Below are positions 10,901 through 20,732 of a stretch of 64,000 bases of DNA, in pieces. Numbering within the stretch: the first letter of the stretch is position 1; each line of letters starts with the position of its first letter. Below the pieces are notes generated by a model. It worked only from the letters and a program-made list of their open reading frames with translations. It ran no database searches and was not told the DNA's origin. Made by a program: the position numbers and the translations under genes. The stretch covers positions 4,898,001 through 4,962,000 of the forward strand of contig JACCLO010000004.1 in NCBI GenBank assembly GCA_029448655.1. The letters are read 5' to 3'. The DNA is from Wolfiporia cocos. Lineage: Eukaryota; Basidiomycota; Agaricomycetes; Polyporales; Phaeolaceae.

Positions 10901-11640
10901 GGTATGGGGATGAGCGTCCCGGACTATACCCTCTCGTACTGCGATTCTTGACGTCTAGTCCTGAGCTCCTGAGCAGACACACGCCTGATGTGAAGATGAT
11001 ACTGGAGGTTGTCGAGGAGAGGCGTATAATGCAGCCGTTGAGCGTTGTCCAGGTGCTGAGCAGGAACGGGGTCACGAGCGTGGGCTTGGTCAAGGACTGG
11101 CTGATGACAAGAATCAGGCAGGCACAGGAAGAAGTCCGAACGGTAGGTTTTTGTATGCTATCATTGATGGTATTTCGTTAAATGGTCTTCCGCATCTCCA
11201 GGATCAGCAACTGATCGATTCATACCGTAACGAAACGCAAATGAAACTGCGCCAAGTCGAAGAGCTATCAGATCCGGACCATCCACGCGTCTTCCATGTC
11301 ACTCAATGTTCCGCGTGCCAAGGCCAGCTTGACCTGCCCAGTGTACACTTCATGTGCAATCACAGCTATCACCAACGGTATAGTACTTCCGTACGAGTGT
11401 CATTCGTGCACTGACGAATCCGGAAATAGCTGCCTGGGTGAACATGAGACTGAATGTCCCCAATGCGCGCGAACGCACGACGTTATACGCGAGCTTCGCC
11501 GGACGAACCTGCGCCTCACTGATGCGCATGATGTATTCTTACAGGAAGTGCGCGATGGAGGATTCGCCGCACTCGCTGCCGGTTTCGGCCGGGGCGCGCT
11601 CTCTATGAGCGTCGCGCGACCAGAAGAAGGCATTGTGTAG
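7959..11640 (+). CDS. VPS11: VPS11, HOPS/CORVET tethering complex subunit
   Basis: Vacuolar protein sorting subunit 11 (PEP5), a core subunit of the CORVET and HOPS tethers for endosome/vacuole fusion. Exon 1 (7959-7995) encodes MSTQPPVLTAPA. Next come WRQFTFFDLIPVKD, then beta-propeller blades with IALSATLAYLAIGLADGTV and NYVIIVSPPF. The alpha-solenoid half includes VALSLAKTQRLDESSVADVH, YVIRKFLDAQRIHNLVTYL and YERHEDYLRIQIED. The C terminus has a RING-H2 type finger: CSACQGQLDLP, then CNHSYHQRCL across an intron, then CPQC. At least nine short introns interrupt the gene; boundaries in the 8.0-8.5 kb stretch are the least certain. A low-complexity Ser/Thr/Pro insert lies near 10.2-10.5 kb, common in fungal versions. 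Confidence 0.92.
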
Positions 11641-11952
11641 GGAACGCGTGAGGTGAGCTGGAGCAGTTTAGCAAAAACAGACTGATGGTGAAGATGGGAC
11701 TCAGCAGCTTGTCGACGCACACGCTGTAAACTCGCTCAGTTCGTGTCGTCTCGGAGGGGGACCTGTGTGCATGTCCCACACACATTCCTGTGTTTCTGAT
11801 ACCAGAAGATTACCGAATTTGACCAGACAATCTGTTACCCCAAGAAATATGTACAGCAATACATGTAGGTATGTCGCAGTTCAGGTGAGCGCTGTTCGCA
11901 CGCGATGCGTACAAGTCAGGCCAAGGTACGACAATTCAAGCGATTCGGAGGT
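11641..11952. other. Intergenic gap between convergent genes
   Basis: The 312 bp between the VPS11 stop and the stop of IRG-like gene A would hold two 3' UTRs. I see nothing else in it. It marks the left edge of the IRG-like array. Confidence 0.5.
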
Positions 11953-13521
11953 CTAGAAAACAGAAGACGACGCAGGCAGAGATGACGAGTCAGGCCTGCC
12001 ACCTACATATCCATTAATGTCCAGAGACGGCCTGCGCGAACGACGGGCGCGGGCTTCGGTAAGTAGATCCCTCAGTAACTCCAGTTCATCGAGCGGGTCG
12101 TTTGCGGAACCATCTCTGATGATGCGCACTAGCGTGTCCTTGGATACGACATACACTCGCTGCTGCGGCAGCTGTGCTTCTCGGAGGTTGCGCGCTACGC
12201 TTGCTCGCGTTTCCGCAATGTACCTCCTGCGCGCGGCTTGAGCGAGCGCATGGCCCGTTGTCTCGTCCCTGTCGCTGTCATAGCCCATATCGTAAAGAAT
12301 ATTCTTGATATGCTGGTTAGACTTTGACCGGACGATGTACGCCGGAATGTTGTACCTTGCGCAATTACGCAAGATTGCGATATCCGTCTCGGTGAAGCGA
12401 TTGTCGAAGAGCAGGATTATGCAGTCAAAGCAGTACAGACCCTGTGCGTTGAAGTAGACCCAGTCGGGGATCCTGATGGTTCCTGCGCCCGGAACGTCGT
12501 ACCAAGCCCATGGGTTTGCGGGATCGGGGTCAGGATAGCGTGTGATCTCGCCCGTCGTCTCGACAATGCCAGTCGGCGCCGCGCCATGATCCCTGTTACG
12601 AAGTCCACGGAAAGCGTTGATGAGCGACGATTTCCCGCTCCCAGAGACTCCAGCCACAGCGAAGTGGAAGATGCCCTCCTTGTACTGTAAACGCCGCTTT
12701 GTGGCCTCCATTTCCTCCCGTGTCGGTATGGTGATTGGTCTTACTCCTTCTCGTAGCTGCCTCTGTGCCTCGTCCAGCGCCGACGTAGCCTCTGTTGCCT
12801 GTCTGTCTGCCTCCATCCGTGCTTGCTCTGCTTGCTCCCTCTCCAGTCTGGCTGATCTCGCTTCTGCATCCGCTCTGTCCCTCTCCGCCTTCGCCCTTTG
12901 CCCGTGATCCTGGGCAAGTCGACGCTGCGCCTCAGCTACCGCCCTTTGGTCTTCGGCTTTCCGTCTCTCTTCCTCTGCCAGTCGTCTCTGCTGATCAGCC
13001 GCTGTTTTGGCATCGTCTGCTCGCTTCCTTTCGGCGTCTGCCCTTCTTGCACTAGCCAACTCCGCGCGCTGCACAGCCTCCGCGCGGACACGCTCCTCAG
13101 CCGCACGACGTGCCCTCTCCTCAATCCTCCGCACCTCTTGCTCCGTGGCCCTTACACTCTCTGTTGCAGCCTGGCTTTGAGCCTCGGCCCGCATGCGATC
13201 GTCAATATCGCGGCGTATCCCTTCCTCGGCCCGCTGACGCGCTTCGTCCTCTTGCCTCTGCCTCTCTGTCGCTTGAATCAGCGAAGCCTCCATCCGCTGT
13301 AGCATTTCCTCCGCCTGACGCGCACGCTGCTCTGCGGTCTGAGCGCGTCCTTGCTCTTGCCGTATACGCTCCTCCAGCTCCTGCAGCACTGGGTTGTCCC
13401 TAATGTTACCTGCTGCTGCATCTGCGCGGAGCTCGTTGACAAGTCGGCCGACGGCCATTACCAAGCCAGATAACGCAGTGATGACTGTAACAATGCCACG
13501 CGCAGAGAGTGCAGCGCCCAT
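11953..13521 (-). CDS. IRG-like GTPase A (myristoylation motif, coiled coil, G domain)
   Basis: Single-exon, 522 residues. An in-frame ATG lies 31 codons upstream, but MGAALSARG is chosen because paralogues start the same way. Residues 2-6 (GAALS) fit N-myristoylation. Residues about 10-27 are hydrophobic. The shared NIRDNPVLQELEERI follows, then Glu/Ala/Arg/Gln heptads to about residue 260. The G domain starts after RPITIPTREEMEATKR: P-loop GVSGSGKSS (about 289-297), TGIVETT, DVPGAG, and VRSKSNQHI at the G4 position. After this comes NLREAQLPQQRVYVVSKD, as in animal IRG proteins. A TATAAATA box lies about 75 bp upstream (near 13600). The family includes lipid-anchored, membrane-associated GTPases; the role of this one is unknown. 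It is the only intact array member on the minus strand. Confidence 0.85.
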   Translation of the reverse strand: MGAALSARGIVTVITALSGLVMAVGRLVNELRADAAAGNIRDNPVLQELEERIRQEQGRAQTAEQRARQAEEMLQRMEASLIQATERQRQEDEARQRAEEGIRRDIDDRMRAEAQSQAATESVRATEQEVRRIEERARRAAEERVRAEAVQRAELASARRADAERKRADDAKTAADQQRRLAEEERRKAEDQRAVAEAQRRLAQDHGQRAKAERDRADAEARSARLEREQAEQARMEADRQATEATSALDEAQRQLREGVRPITIPTREEMEATKRRLQYKEGIFHFAVAGVSGSGKSSLINAFRGLRNRDHGAAPTGIVETTGEITRYPDPDPANPWAWYDVPGAGTIRIPDWVYFNAQGLYCFDCIILLFDNRFTETDIAILRNCARYNIPAYIVRSKSNQHIKNILYDMGYDSDRDETTGHALAQAARRRYIAETRASVARNLREAQLPQQRVYVVSKDTLVRIIRDGSANDPLDELELLRDLLTEARARRSRRPSLDINGYVGGRPDSSSLPASSSVF

Positions 13522-14127
13522 TGTGAGTGGTCTATGTCCGCGTTCCTCGCTGCGTCGGGTGTATGATGGCGCATGAGTTGTGTCCCTCGCCGTATTTATA
13601 AAAATATCATGCACACCTAGAAGCGCTCTCTACTTACTCTCGAGGCGGGGAAGAGGCGGACGAGAAGCGCATGCCCGCTTGCTATCTTATATCGAGGCTG
13701 CGGCGGTCGCAGCCGTACCGGCAGCTTCCATAAACCTAGAGGGCACATGTGACAGGTTTCTACACGCGGCAGCGAAGTTATACTTCTCTAAACCCTCTCT
13801 CTCAGCGTCCCGCTGCTGTCACTGCAGTTAATGTTTACTGAGAGCTTGGTGCTAGACGATAGCTTGTCGTTTGGGCATTGTTGGTGCTCGCTTAGTCTTG
13901 TTGACAGATGGCGGCACAGAATACAATACAGAGCCACGATGTGAGCTATCCTGAGCCTCTCCCTACCTCTCCTGTATCACCCTAGTATTCAGCCTCTCAC
14001 GTATACCGTTCAACGTGGCGATTGGGAACGAGTCTAGAGATCGCTACAAAACGCTATATACATACCTTGTTTTGAGACCACTCTACTGCATAGCTCTCTG
14101 TGGCGATTGGTAGATACTCATCATTTG
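13522..14127. other. Gap between A and B: promoter of A, no gene seen
   Basis: Apart from the TATAAATA box of gene A (minus strand, near 13596-13603), I see no coding signal in these 600 bp. Confidence 0.45.
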
Positions 14128-14903
14128 TTATCTACGTGGATGAGAACATAACATTGCTCTGCGATCACTAGCGAGCAGCCGGATATGCGGGTACACTACG
14201 CAAACGGCGGCGGCGGGATTCGGCTTCGGTAAGATGCAGTCGAAGACGTAAAGCCCCTGCTGGTTGAAGCACGCCCGATTGGTAATCTCGCTCGTTGTCT
14301 CGGCGACACCGCGGCCAGTTGGCGCTGCTCCATGATCGCTGTTACGCAGGCCACGAAAGGCGTTGACCAACGATGACTTGCCGCTCCCGGATATACCGGC
14401 AATGGCAAGGTGAAAGATGCCCTCATGGTAGCAAAGTCGCTTCATGGTTTCAGATTCTTCTGACGTCGCGACACGTTTAGAGTCTTCCGCGCGCTTTCTC
14501 GCTGCACGTCTTTCTGCCTCAGCCCGCTGCTGCTGCTCATGTGCGCCGCACGCAGGGTCCTCGGCTTCCTCCTGGGCGGCCTGAGCGCGAACACGCTCTT
14601 CTGCTGCAAGGCGCGCCTCCTCCTCAACACACGCTTGCGCTCCAAGTCTGCCTGCTGCTGACGTTCCTCCGCCTCCCTTCGCTCGAGCTCCATGCGTTCA
14701 AGGTGCTCCTCCAATCTCTTAGCCTTTTCTTCGAGCCTTTGGCATTCTGCCTCGGCGGCAGTGGCACGCTCTTGTTCCTTGTGGATGCGCTCCTTAATCT
14801 CCTTTACCACGTGATTCTGACCATTTCGAAGGCTTTGAACAAGGCCTATAATCCCCCCTACGAGGGCTGTGACACAGATGATGACGGATTCAGCAATTCC
14901 CAT
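14128..14903 (-). pseudogene. IRG-like GTPase B, decayed copy
   Basis: The 5' half still starts with MGIAES, a hydrophobic stretch and a Glu/Arg coiled coil (IKERIHKEQERATAAEAECQ), closest to gene A in design. The frame is then lost: Arg/Ser-rich out-of-frame sequence leads to a stop near 14442. The G domain resumes in another frame (HEGIFHLAIAGISGSGKSS, GAAPTGRGVAETT). The whole G3 segment is deleted: ITNR joins ACFNQQGLYVFDCI directly, so the DxPGAG motif is absent. The frame then leaves the family sequence and stops, with no G4 region. The coiled coil is also shorter than in A. It cannot encode a working GTPase. Confidence 0.85.
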
Positions 14904-16140
14904 GATGACTATCGAATCAGCACGGAGTGGAGCTCCCTTCCAGAATGTTGTTTGAGTGCGCCGATTCGGGAGAGGCGAATCAAAGAAACGAGTGCCGCAT
15001 CTGGGCTTGAAATGTAGTCTCGCATACCCTCCGTACCTTCTCTTCTCGCATTCAAGTCTTCCATTCTCTGAAGGAGGTACCTTGTGGGCGCGCGGCGGCA
15101 GCATGTCGGCTAAGCACTGATGAAATGGTGCTGCGATCTGTTATTCTGTGTCAGAATACGCTCTGTCGAATGATCACATCACTACATGCTGTGGTTCATA
15201 GTTTGATTAGTTTGATTAGTGAACCACATAACTTGCAGGACAGGGTTCTGTCGCGCACGAGAAAGAGAACCCAACTTCTATCCAGAGTGCGTTATGCCCA
15301 CACAACGTCCCGACAGACACGCCGGCCCTTATGGCAGGGCTTCGATTTGCGGCGTGATGATGCATGCCAAAAGTACGCATTCATATCTGGATGGATAGTG
15401 GCAGGTTAAGTGCAACGCCACACCGTGGGTAAAACGCACTGGCAAATGGATAAGGATCATGGTAGACTAGACGCCACATAAGATCTAACGCAGGAATTCG
15501 ACGAAAACACAATGGATTCCGACCCTCATAAATAATATGAGACAGATAGCCAACAATCGCTTAAGGCGATATACACCTTGGATTGCCCCGCGTTATGGAG
15601 GTGCCATGTCAGCGCCTCAACTATCACGCGTCACCGGCGGTTCAAATTGATATGGGCTGAGCCTCTTTTCGCTGAGGAATGCCACTGATTGTAATAGCGG
15701 GATATGTATGTATGTTCACGATATACATATACTATAGTTACGCGAGATGTTGATCTAGCAGGTAGCAGCCCATCAGTCGAGAGTAGAAGAGAGGAACACC
15801 AAGCTTCTCGCATCGTGTCTTGGCCTTCTCATCGAATACGGAATTATTAATCAGGGTTATCCCAGTGTTTGCGTTCATAGTTACACGCCGTCGTGAGTGC
15901 CATTCATGATTCCAGAATCAGACCTTCGAGAATAGGGCTCGATGCCACGCTTCTGCTCTGTATGCATCGCAGCACATGTCCGCAGCGCGATAAACTCTGA
16001 TAAAAACACGTCGGCTCCTGCCTGTTAACATTCTCAACGTTCTGGTTGAAACCTTTGCACACAGAAGCGTCACTGCGGTAAGTGCTGAGATGACCAGTCT
16101 CGTAATCAATGCTGACACGCCACTTGTAGGTACGCATAAG
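14904..16140. other. Gap between divergent B and C: no gene seen
   Basis: About 1.2 kb separates the remnant B (-) from C (+). Several open frames exist but none has homology I recognise or plausible splice structure. It is where the array changes transcription direction. Confidence 0.4.
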
Positions 16141-17325
16141 ATGTCGGGGCCCATTGCCGATCGCGACCGTATCATCGGGCAAGAACGCGGATGGCGCGCG
16201 GATGCGGAAAGACGTCGCGAATGGGCTGAGAGTCAGATGCGAAATGCCCAAGAGCGGCGAAGGGACGCGGAAGATGCTCAGAGGGAAGCGCAGAAACGCG
16301 CGGGGCAAGCTGAGGAAGAACTGGCCAGGCTTCGCGTAGAAATAGAGAAGAGATACACCGAGGAGAGAAAGAAGAGAGAAGGAGAGGAAAGAGAAAGGGT
16401 AGAGGAGGAGAAGCGCAAGGTAGATGCGGCGCTGAGCCAGGTTGAAGAACTGCGCATGCAGGTGGAGGCACGACTGCACGTGGAAGAAGATAAGCGCAAG
16501 AGGGCTGAAGACGCACAAAAGGCTGCAGAGCTTGCGGCTGCGAGAGCGCAGAAGGAAAAGGAGACATTCGAGCAAGAGCAGGCGGAAGAGCAAAGGCGTA
16601 CACCTGCGATTAAACCGATTATGATCCCTACCGGCACGGAGGTCGAAACCACCAAGCGGAAGCTGGGATACCAGGAGGGAACGTTCCATTTTGCCATCGC
16701 TGGCATCTCCGGGAGCGGAAAGTCGTCACTGATCAACGCTTTCCGAGGAATGCACAACAGGGATCCCGGTGCGGCCCCAACAGGGGTGACGGGTACGACC
16801 AGGGTCATAACCCGCTACACCGATCCCGATCCCGCTAATCCCTTTGCATGGTACGACGTTCCGGGTGCAGGGACATTGCAAGTCCCTGATTGGGTCTACT
16901 TCAACGATCAGGGGCTATACATCTTCGACTGCATTATCGTGCTCATCGACACCCGTTTCACTGCCACCGATGTGGCCATATTGCGTAACTGCGCGCGGTT
17001 TTGCATACCTGCGTATATCGTCCGATCGAAATCGAACCAGCACATCCGGAACATTATGGAAGATATAGGATATGACAGCAATGACGACAACGACGCCACG
17101 ACACGTCGCGCGCTCGCTGAGGCAGCCCGCGAGAGATACATTGCGGACACTCGACAGACCGTTACTGAGAATTTGGAGGAGGCAGGGCTTCTTCCGCAGC
17201 GGGTGTATGTCGTATCAAAAGACACAATGCTGAGAGTGGTGAGGCAGGAGCCGGCTAGGGATTTACTTGACGAAGTGCAACTCAGGGACGCTTTACTTAC
17301 GACAGCTCGCATGGAACGTTCGTAG
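16141..17325 (+). CDS. IRG-like GTPase C (short coiled coil, no MGxxxS)
   Basis: 394 residues from MSGPIADRDRIIGQERGW; an in-frame ATG 17 codons upstream is possible. Unlike its neighbours it has no Met-Gly start and no hydrophobic N-terminal segment, so it may be soluble, unless an unseen upstream exon supplies a lipidation signal. A Glu/Arg/Lys coiled coil covers about residues 20-155. IKPIMIPTGTEVETTKRKL leads into the G domain: P-loop GISGSGKSS (about 187-195), TGVTGTT (Glu replaced by Gly in the switch-I element), DVPGAG, VRSKSNQHI, and LLPQRVYVVSKD. The C terminus is TTARMERS. It is the first of the plus-strand series. Confidence 0.82.
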   Translation: MSGPIADRDRIIGQERGWRADAERRREWAESQMRNAQERRRDAEDAQREAQKRAGQAEEELARLRVEIEKRYTEERKKREGEERERVEEEKRKVDAALSQVEELRMQVEARLHVEEDKRKRAEDAQKAAELAAARAQKEKETFEQEQAEEQRRTPAIKPIMIPTGTEVETTKRKLGYQEGTFHFAIAGISGSGKSSLINAFRGMHNRDPGAAPTGVTGTTRVITRYTDPDPANPFAWYDVPGAGTLQVPDWVYFNDQGLYIFDCIIVLIDTRFTATDVAILRNCARFCIPAYIVRSKSNQHIRNIMEDIGYDSNDDNDATTRRALAEAARERYIADTRQTVTENLEEAGLLPQRVYVVSKDTMLRVVRQEPARDLLDEVQLRDALLTTARMERS

Positions 17326-18613
17326 AGCGCGTAGTTGATACGTTAAATCGACGCTCCTGAGATTAATCCACACGTAATGCGTTCTCTTTACCGCGTTTTG
17401 CTTCGAATGTAGTATGGAGAATTCGTCTCTCTATCCAAGTCGTCCTGTTTGCCTTTAACTTGAGGACGCGGAATCTTGAAATTTAAAGTCGGTTGGGAAT
17501 CCATTCATCTGTCAGATTCTATAAGTAGAAATGTCACAATGAGTTGTTCAACTATGCGTGATGATCTCGTGTCAGCTATACATGTACAGCGCGTCGGAGT
17601 ACTTTGAACAGCTATTCAATATTGTTGGCGGAATAGCCGGAGGCGCGCGGTGAAGCGAGCTGCGCCGCCTGCCCTGAGGTTAGCAACGGTATAAAAGGGG
17701 TAGTACTAGTGTAGCGTACCTTTGCTCGTTTGTACCTGTACTGAGCACATCAATAGACAGTTTTCGCAACCCCCTTAGCGCCGAAGATTTCTGGTCGATC
17801 GCCCCACACCCGCCGCAGGTTCTCAAGCCGACATGCCAAAAAACCAAGTGGTGCAAAGCACCACGTCGCGCCACCGTTATCAGCCGCTATCAACCACTAT
17901 CGGCCCGCTCGCTGCGACCACAGCTTCAGTAAGCGAGAACTGCGTCGCAGAGTGTCTGCTAAGAGTCGAGCGGGAGCATGTGTAGTACATTTCGCTGTTT
18001 CCGGACCATGGGTATGCCGTCGGTTCTTGAAAACACCCCACCGCGCTCCACATTACTCCATGCCATCAACAGCTCCACAACCCGCGACTGATGGCGAGCC
18101 GCACAGCCTTGCGAAAACTGTCTAATGAAGCTACTCACACACGCAAGGCGTGAGGCACATGAACGAACATAAGCGGAAATGTCACCAGCGATACATTTAG
18201 CATCAGCATGAAGACCGCAGTTCTCGATGTTCGAGTCGTGTATGAAGTTGTGACCTGAAGCGATTGAGAATCCCGTTATTCGAAGATCGGGCACGCTGTT
18301 CAAGCCGCATGCCTTGAGGCCTCGCTACGCATCGCCGTCGGCCCTAGGCCCAAACCTTATACAGCAATATTAGCCGACACGGGAGACGCCAAACGCGCTT
18401 CCCGTGTGGCGTAGCAGACATATATTGAGGGAAGGCAACATGTACGCTTGCACGTCTCTCCTCACTCGATCTTGTGCAAATTGCGGTGTGATCAACTACG
18501 TTCGGCGTAACCACTCATACGGTAGGTACTTTTGGTATCACGCAGACTCGATCCCGGCACTCATACTGGCGGGTCCTTTGTAGCAAATCCCTTGAACGTA
18601 GCTGCAGGATACG
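17326..18613. other. Gap between C and D: weak promoter signals, no secure gene
   Basis: The 1.3-kb stretch holds a TATAAAAGG box at about 17690 with no recognisable gene after it, apart from a 50-codon frame starting MPKNQVVQS at 17833. The TATA-like element that more likely serves gene D is at 18353. Confidence 0.35.
18353..18362 (+). promoter_or_regulatory. Shared TATA-like element of IRG-like gene D
   Basis: AACCTTATAC, about 260 bp before the ATG of D. The same core occurs at a similar distance before E, F, G and J. Confidence 0.5.
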
Positions 18614-20080
18614 ATGGGCAATAATGGCTCTCACGTCGACTGGGAAAGGCTTCGATGGGAGGAGGAGGAGCGGCAGCGACAGGTTCGGGAAGCCGAAGAG
18701 CGACAGCGGATCGCCGCCGAGGAACGAGCACGTGCTGAGGCTGCTCGGCGAGAGGCAGAAGAGCGCGCTCGTCGGGCGGAGCAAGAGCGACAGAGGCTGG
18801 AAGCGGAAAGACGAGCAGCTGAGGAGAGACAACGACAAGCTGAGGAACAGTGGCGGCGGGCCGAGGAGGAAGCTCGTCGCGCTGCAGAGGAGCGAGCGCG
18901 CGTAGAGGCAGCGCGACGACGAGCCGAGGAGGAAGCAAGGAGAGCGGAGGAGGAGCGTGCACGGGCGGAAGCTCAGCAGCGCGCAGCAGAGGAGGAACGG
19001 CGGCGGGCAGAAGAGGCACGGCGCGCAGCAGAGGAGCAAGCGCGGAGGGCGGAGGAGGAAAGACGACGAGCGGATGAAGAAAGAGCTAGAGCGGAGGAGG
19101 AACAGCGGAGGGCAGAAGAGCAGAGGCGCAAGGCTGAGGAGGAGAGGAGAGTAGCAGAGGAGCAGCAGAGAATTGCAGAGGAACAGCGTAGAAGGGCCGA
19201 AGAAGAGAAAGCACGAGCTGACGAGGAGGCACGGCTAGCAAGATTGGAGAGGGAGCGGGCAGAGCGGGAGAGGGAAGAGGCGGACCGAAAGGCGGCAGAG
19301 GCGGCAGCTGCACTACAGGAGGCAGAACGGAACCTCCGTGAGGGCATCAACCCCGTCATTGTCCCCACTTCCCAAGAGATCGAGGCGGCGAAGCAACGGC
19401 TGCAGTACCAGAAGGGCAGGTTCCATCTCGCCGTCGCAGGCATCGCTGGCACCGGTAAGTCCTCGTTGATCAATGCTCTCAGAGGGTTGCGCAACAAGGA
19501 CGACGGTGCTGCTGCGACTGGGATCACGGAGACCACGAGTGTGGTATCGCGCTACACCGATGTTGACCACGACAGTTTCATCGTCTGGTACGACGTCCCT
19601 GGAGCAGGCACGATCAAGATACCGGACTGGGTCTACTTCAATGATCAAGGTCTATACATATTCGACTGCATCCTCGTCCTTTTCGACACCAGGTTCACTC
19701 AGACGGACATTGCAATTCTCAAGAACTGCGCGTTGTTCAACATCCCTGCCTTCATTGTACGTTCGAAGACGAACCAGCACGTTCGAAATCTGGTGCAAGA
19801 TCTCCGTTACGAGAGCGATTCCGAAGACGATGAGGGCGATGACGACGCTCGCAAAGCACTCATCGAGCAGGCGCGCGAAAAGTATGTCGCTGAGACGCGA
19901 GGCACCGTAGCGCGCAATTTAGAGGAGGCGGGGCTCCCCCAGCAAAGGGTATACATTGTTTCCAAGGACTCACTGGTGAAGCTTGTTAAACAGAAGCCAG
20001 TCACCACTTTAGTAGACGAGCAGGCATTGCTCGATGACCTTGAAGTTGCCCGTACGAGGTGCTTGCAGCGGATGCCATAG
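18614..20080 (+). CDS. IRG-like GTPase D (MGNNGS, long EAR coiled coil)
   Basis: Single exon, 488 residues. MGNNGS fits N-myristoylation; there is no hydrophobic patch after it. Residues about 15-240 are an almost pure Glu/Ala/Arg/Gln run with 7-residue spacing (for example RAEEERARAEAQQRAAEEE), expected to form a long coiled coil or stable single helix. The linker NPVIVPTSQEIEAAKQRL precedes the G domain. P-loop is GIAGTGKSS (about 275-283), switch I TGITETT, G3 DVPGAG (about 326), G4 position VRSKTNQHV (about 382), and the IRG-like end LPQQRVYIVSKDSLVKLV. The coding strand is strongly purine-rich over about 650 bp, which creates meaningless Ser/Pro/Leu open frames on the opposite strand. 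Confidence 0.86.
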   Translation: MGNNGSHVDWERLRWEEEERQRQVREAEERQRIAAEERARAEAARREAEERARRAEQERQRLEAERRAAEERQRQAEEQWRRAEEEARRAAEERARVEAARRRAEEEARRAEEERARAEAQQRAAEEERRRAEEARRAAEEQARRAEEERRRADEERARAEEEQRRAEEQRRKAEEERRVAEEQQRIAEEQRRRAEEEKARADEEARLARLERERAEREREEADRKAAEAAAALQEAERNLREGINPVIVPTSQEIEAAKQRLQYQKGRFHLAVAGIAGTGKSSLINALRGLRNKDDGAAATGITETTSVVSRYTDVDHDSFIVWYDVPGAGTIKIPDWVYFNDQGLYIFDCILVLFDTRFTQTDIAILKNCALFNIPAFIVRSKTNQHVRNLVQDLRYESDSEDDEGDDDARKALIEQAREKYVAETRGTVARNLEEAGLPQQRVYIVSKDSLVKLVKQKPVTTLVDEQALLDDLEVARTRCLQRMP

Positions 20081-20732
20081 ATATCAGCTCCATCATCCTC
20101 GAATCCCAGTGCCAATATCTTGGAGTAGCTGTTCTCCTCGTTGTCCTGCGATGCATGGGCCTGTTTTGCTGTGACTTACACCCTCACGTATCTGGACTCA
20201 GTAGTTTGATGAAGATGATTCTTATGACAAACTCTACCGCCCGCACGCAGATCTGAAGCCGACACACATAGTGAACTCGCATCGTGAATCGCTTTCATTT
20301 TCGAGTACAACGCTCGGCCCACATTATAAAACAAAAACAATAGGCAACGACCTAACCGGGTTAGACACGGCAGCTATCGGAGCCAGAGCGTGAAATTAGG
20401 CAATGATGGCAGCGATCTGCATACGGGAATAATTTACTGTGACCCTGAGCGCGCATACAGAGTTCTGTCAACAGGCTTGGGCCAAACCTTATATGATTCC
20501 TTCTATGCAACGGCAGATCTGAAAAGGACACTTACGCTCTACGCTGCGTGCAACGTGCTGCATTTCCAAACTTAATCAATCGACGGAGCGTGCGGCGTGA
20601 GGCATGCAGGCGAGAAGGATTTCTCGAACATTCAGGGTGGATAGATAAACAGTCACCTGAGGCTTCGAATTGTTCGTTTGCCTCCAGCTTCACGAGAGTC
20701 TAAGGGAAACCCTCACTCACTCGCACGCAACC
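20081..20732. other. Gap between D and E: upstream region of E
   Basis: Contains the TATA-like element of E and a stretch (about 20480-20600) clearly related to the region upstream of F (about 23025-23130), including the shared GGCAGATCTG and TCGACGGAGC words. No gene seen. Confidence 0.5.
20485..20493 (+). promoter_or_regulatory. Shared TATA-like element of IRG-like gene E
   Basis: AACCTTATA, about 245 bp before the ATG of E, at the same relative place as in D, F, G and J. Confidence 0.5.

Noticed and set aside
12936..13302. Possible leucine-rich proteins encoded opposite gene A
   Set aside because: Plus-strand shadows of the minus-strand coiled coil.
18973..19536. Long minus-strand Ser/Ala/Leu-rich open frames opposite the IRG-like genes (also 16278-16808, 21332-21715, 23732-24082, 25336-26067, 28096-28596 and 34514-35209)
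   Set aside because: They are antisense images of GAG/GCG-rich coiled-coil codons and of the well-conserved G domain; the plus-strand frame has family motifs and the minus frames have none.
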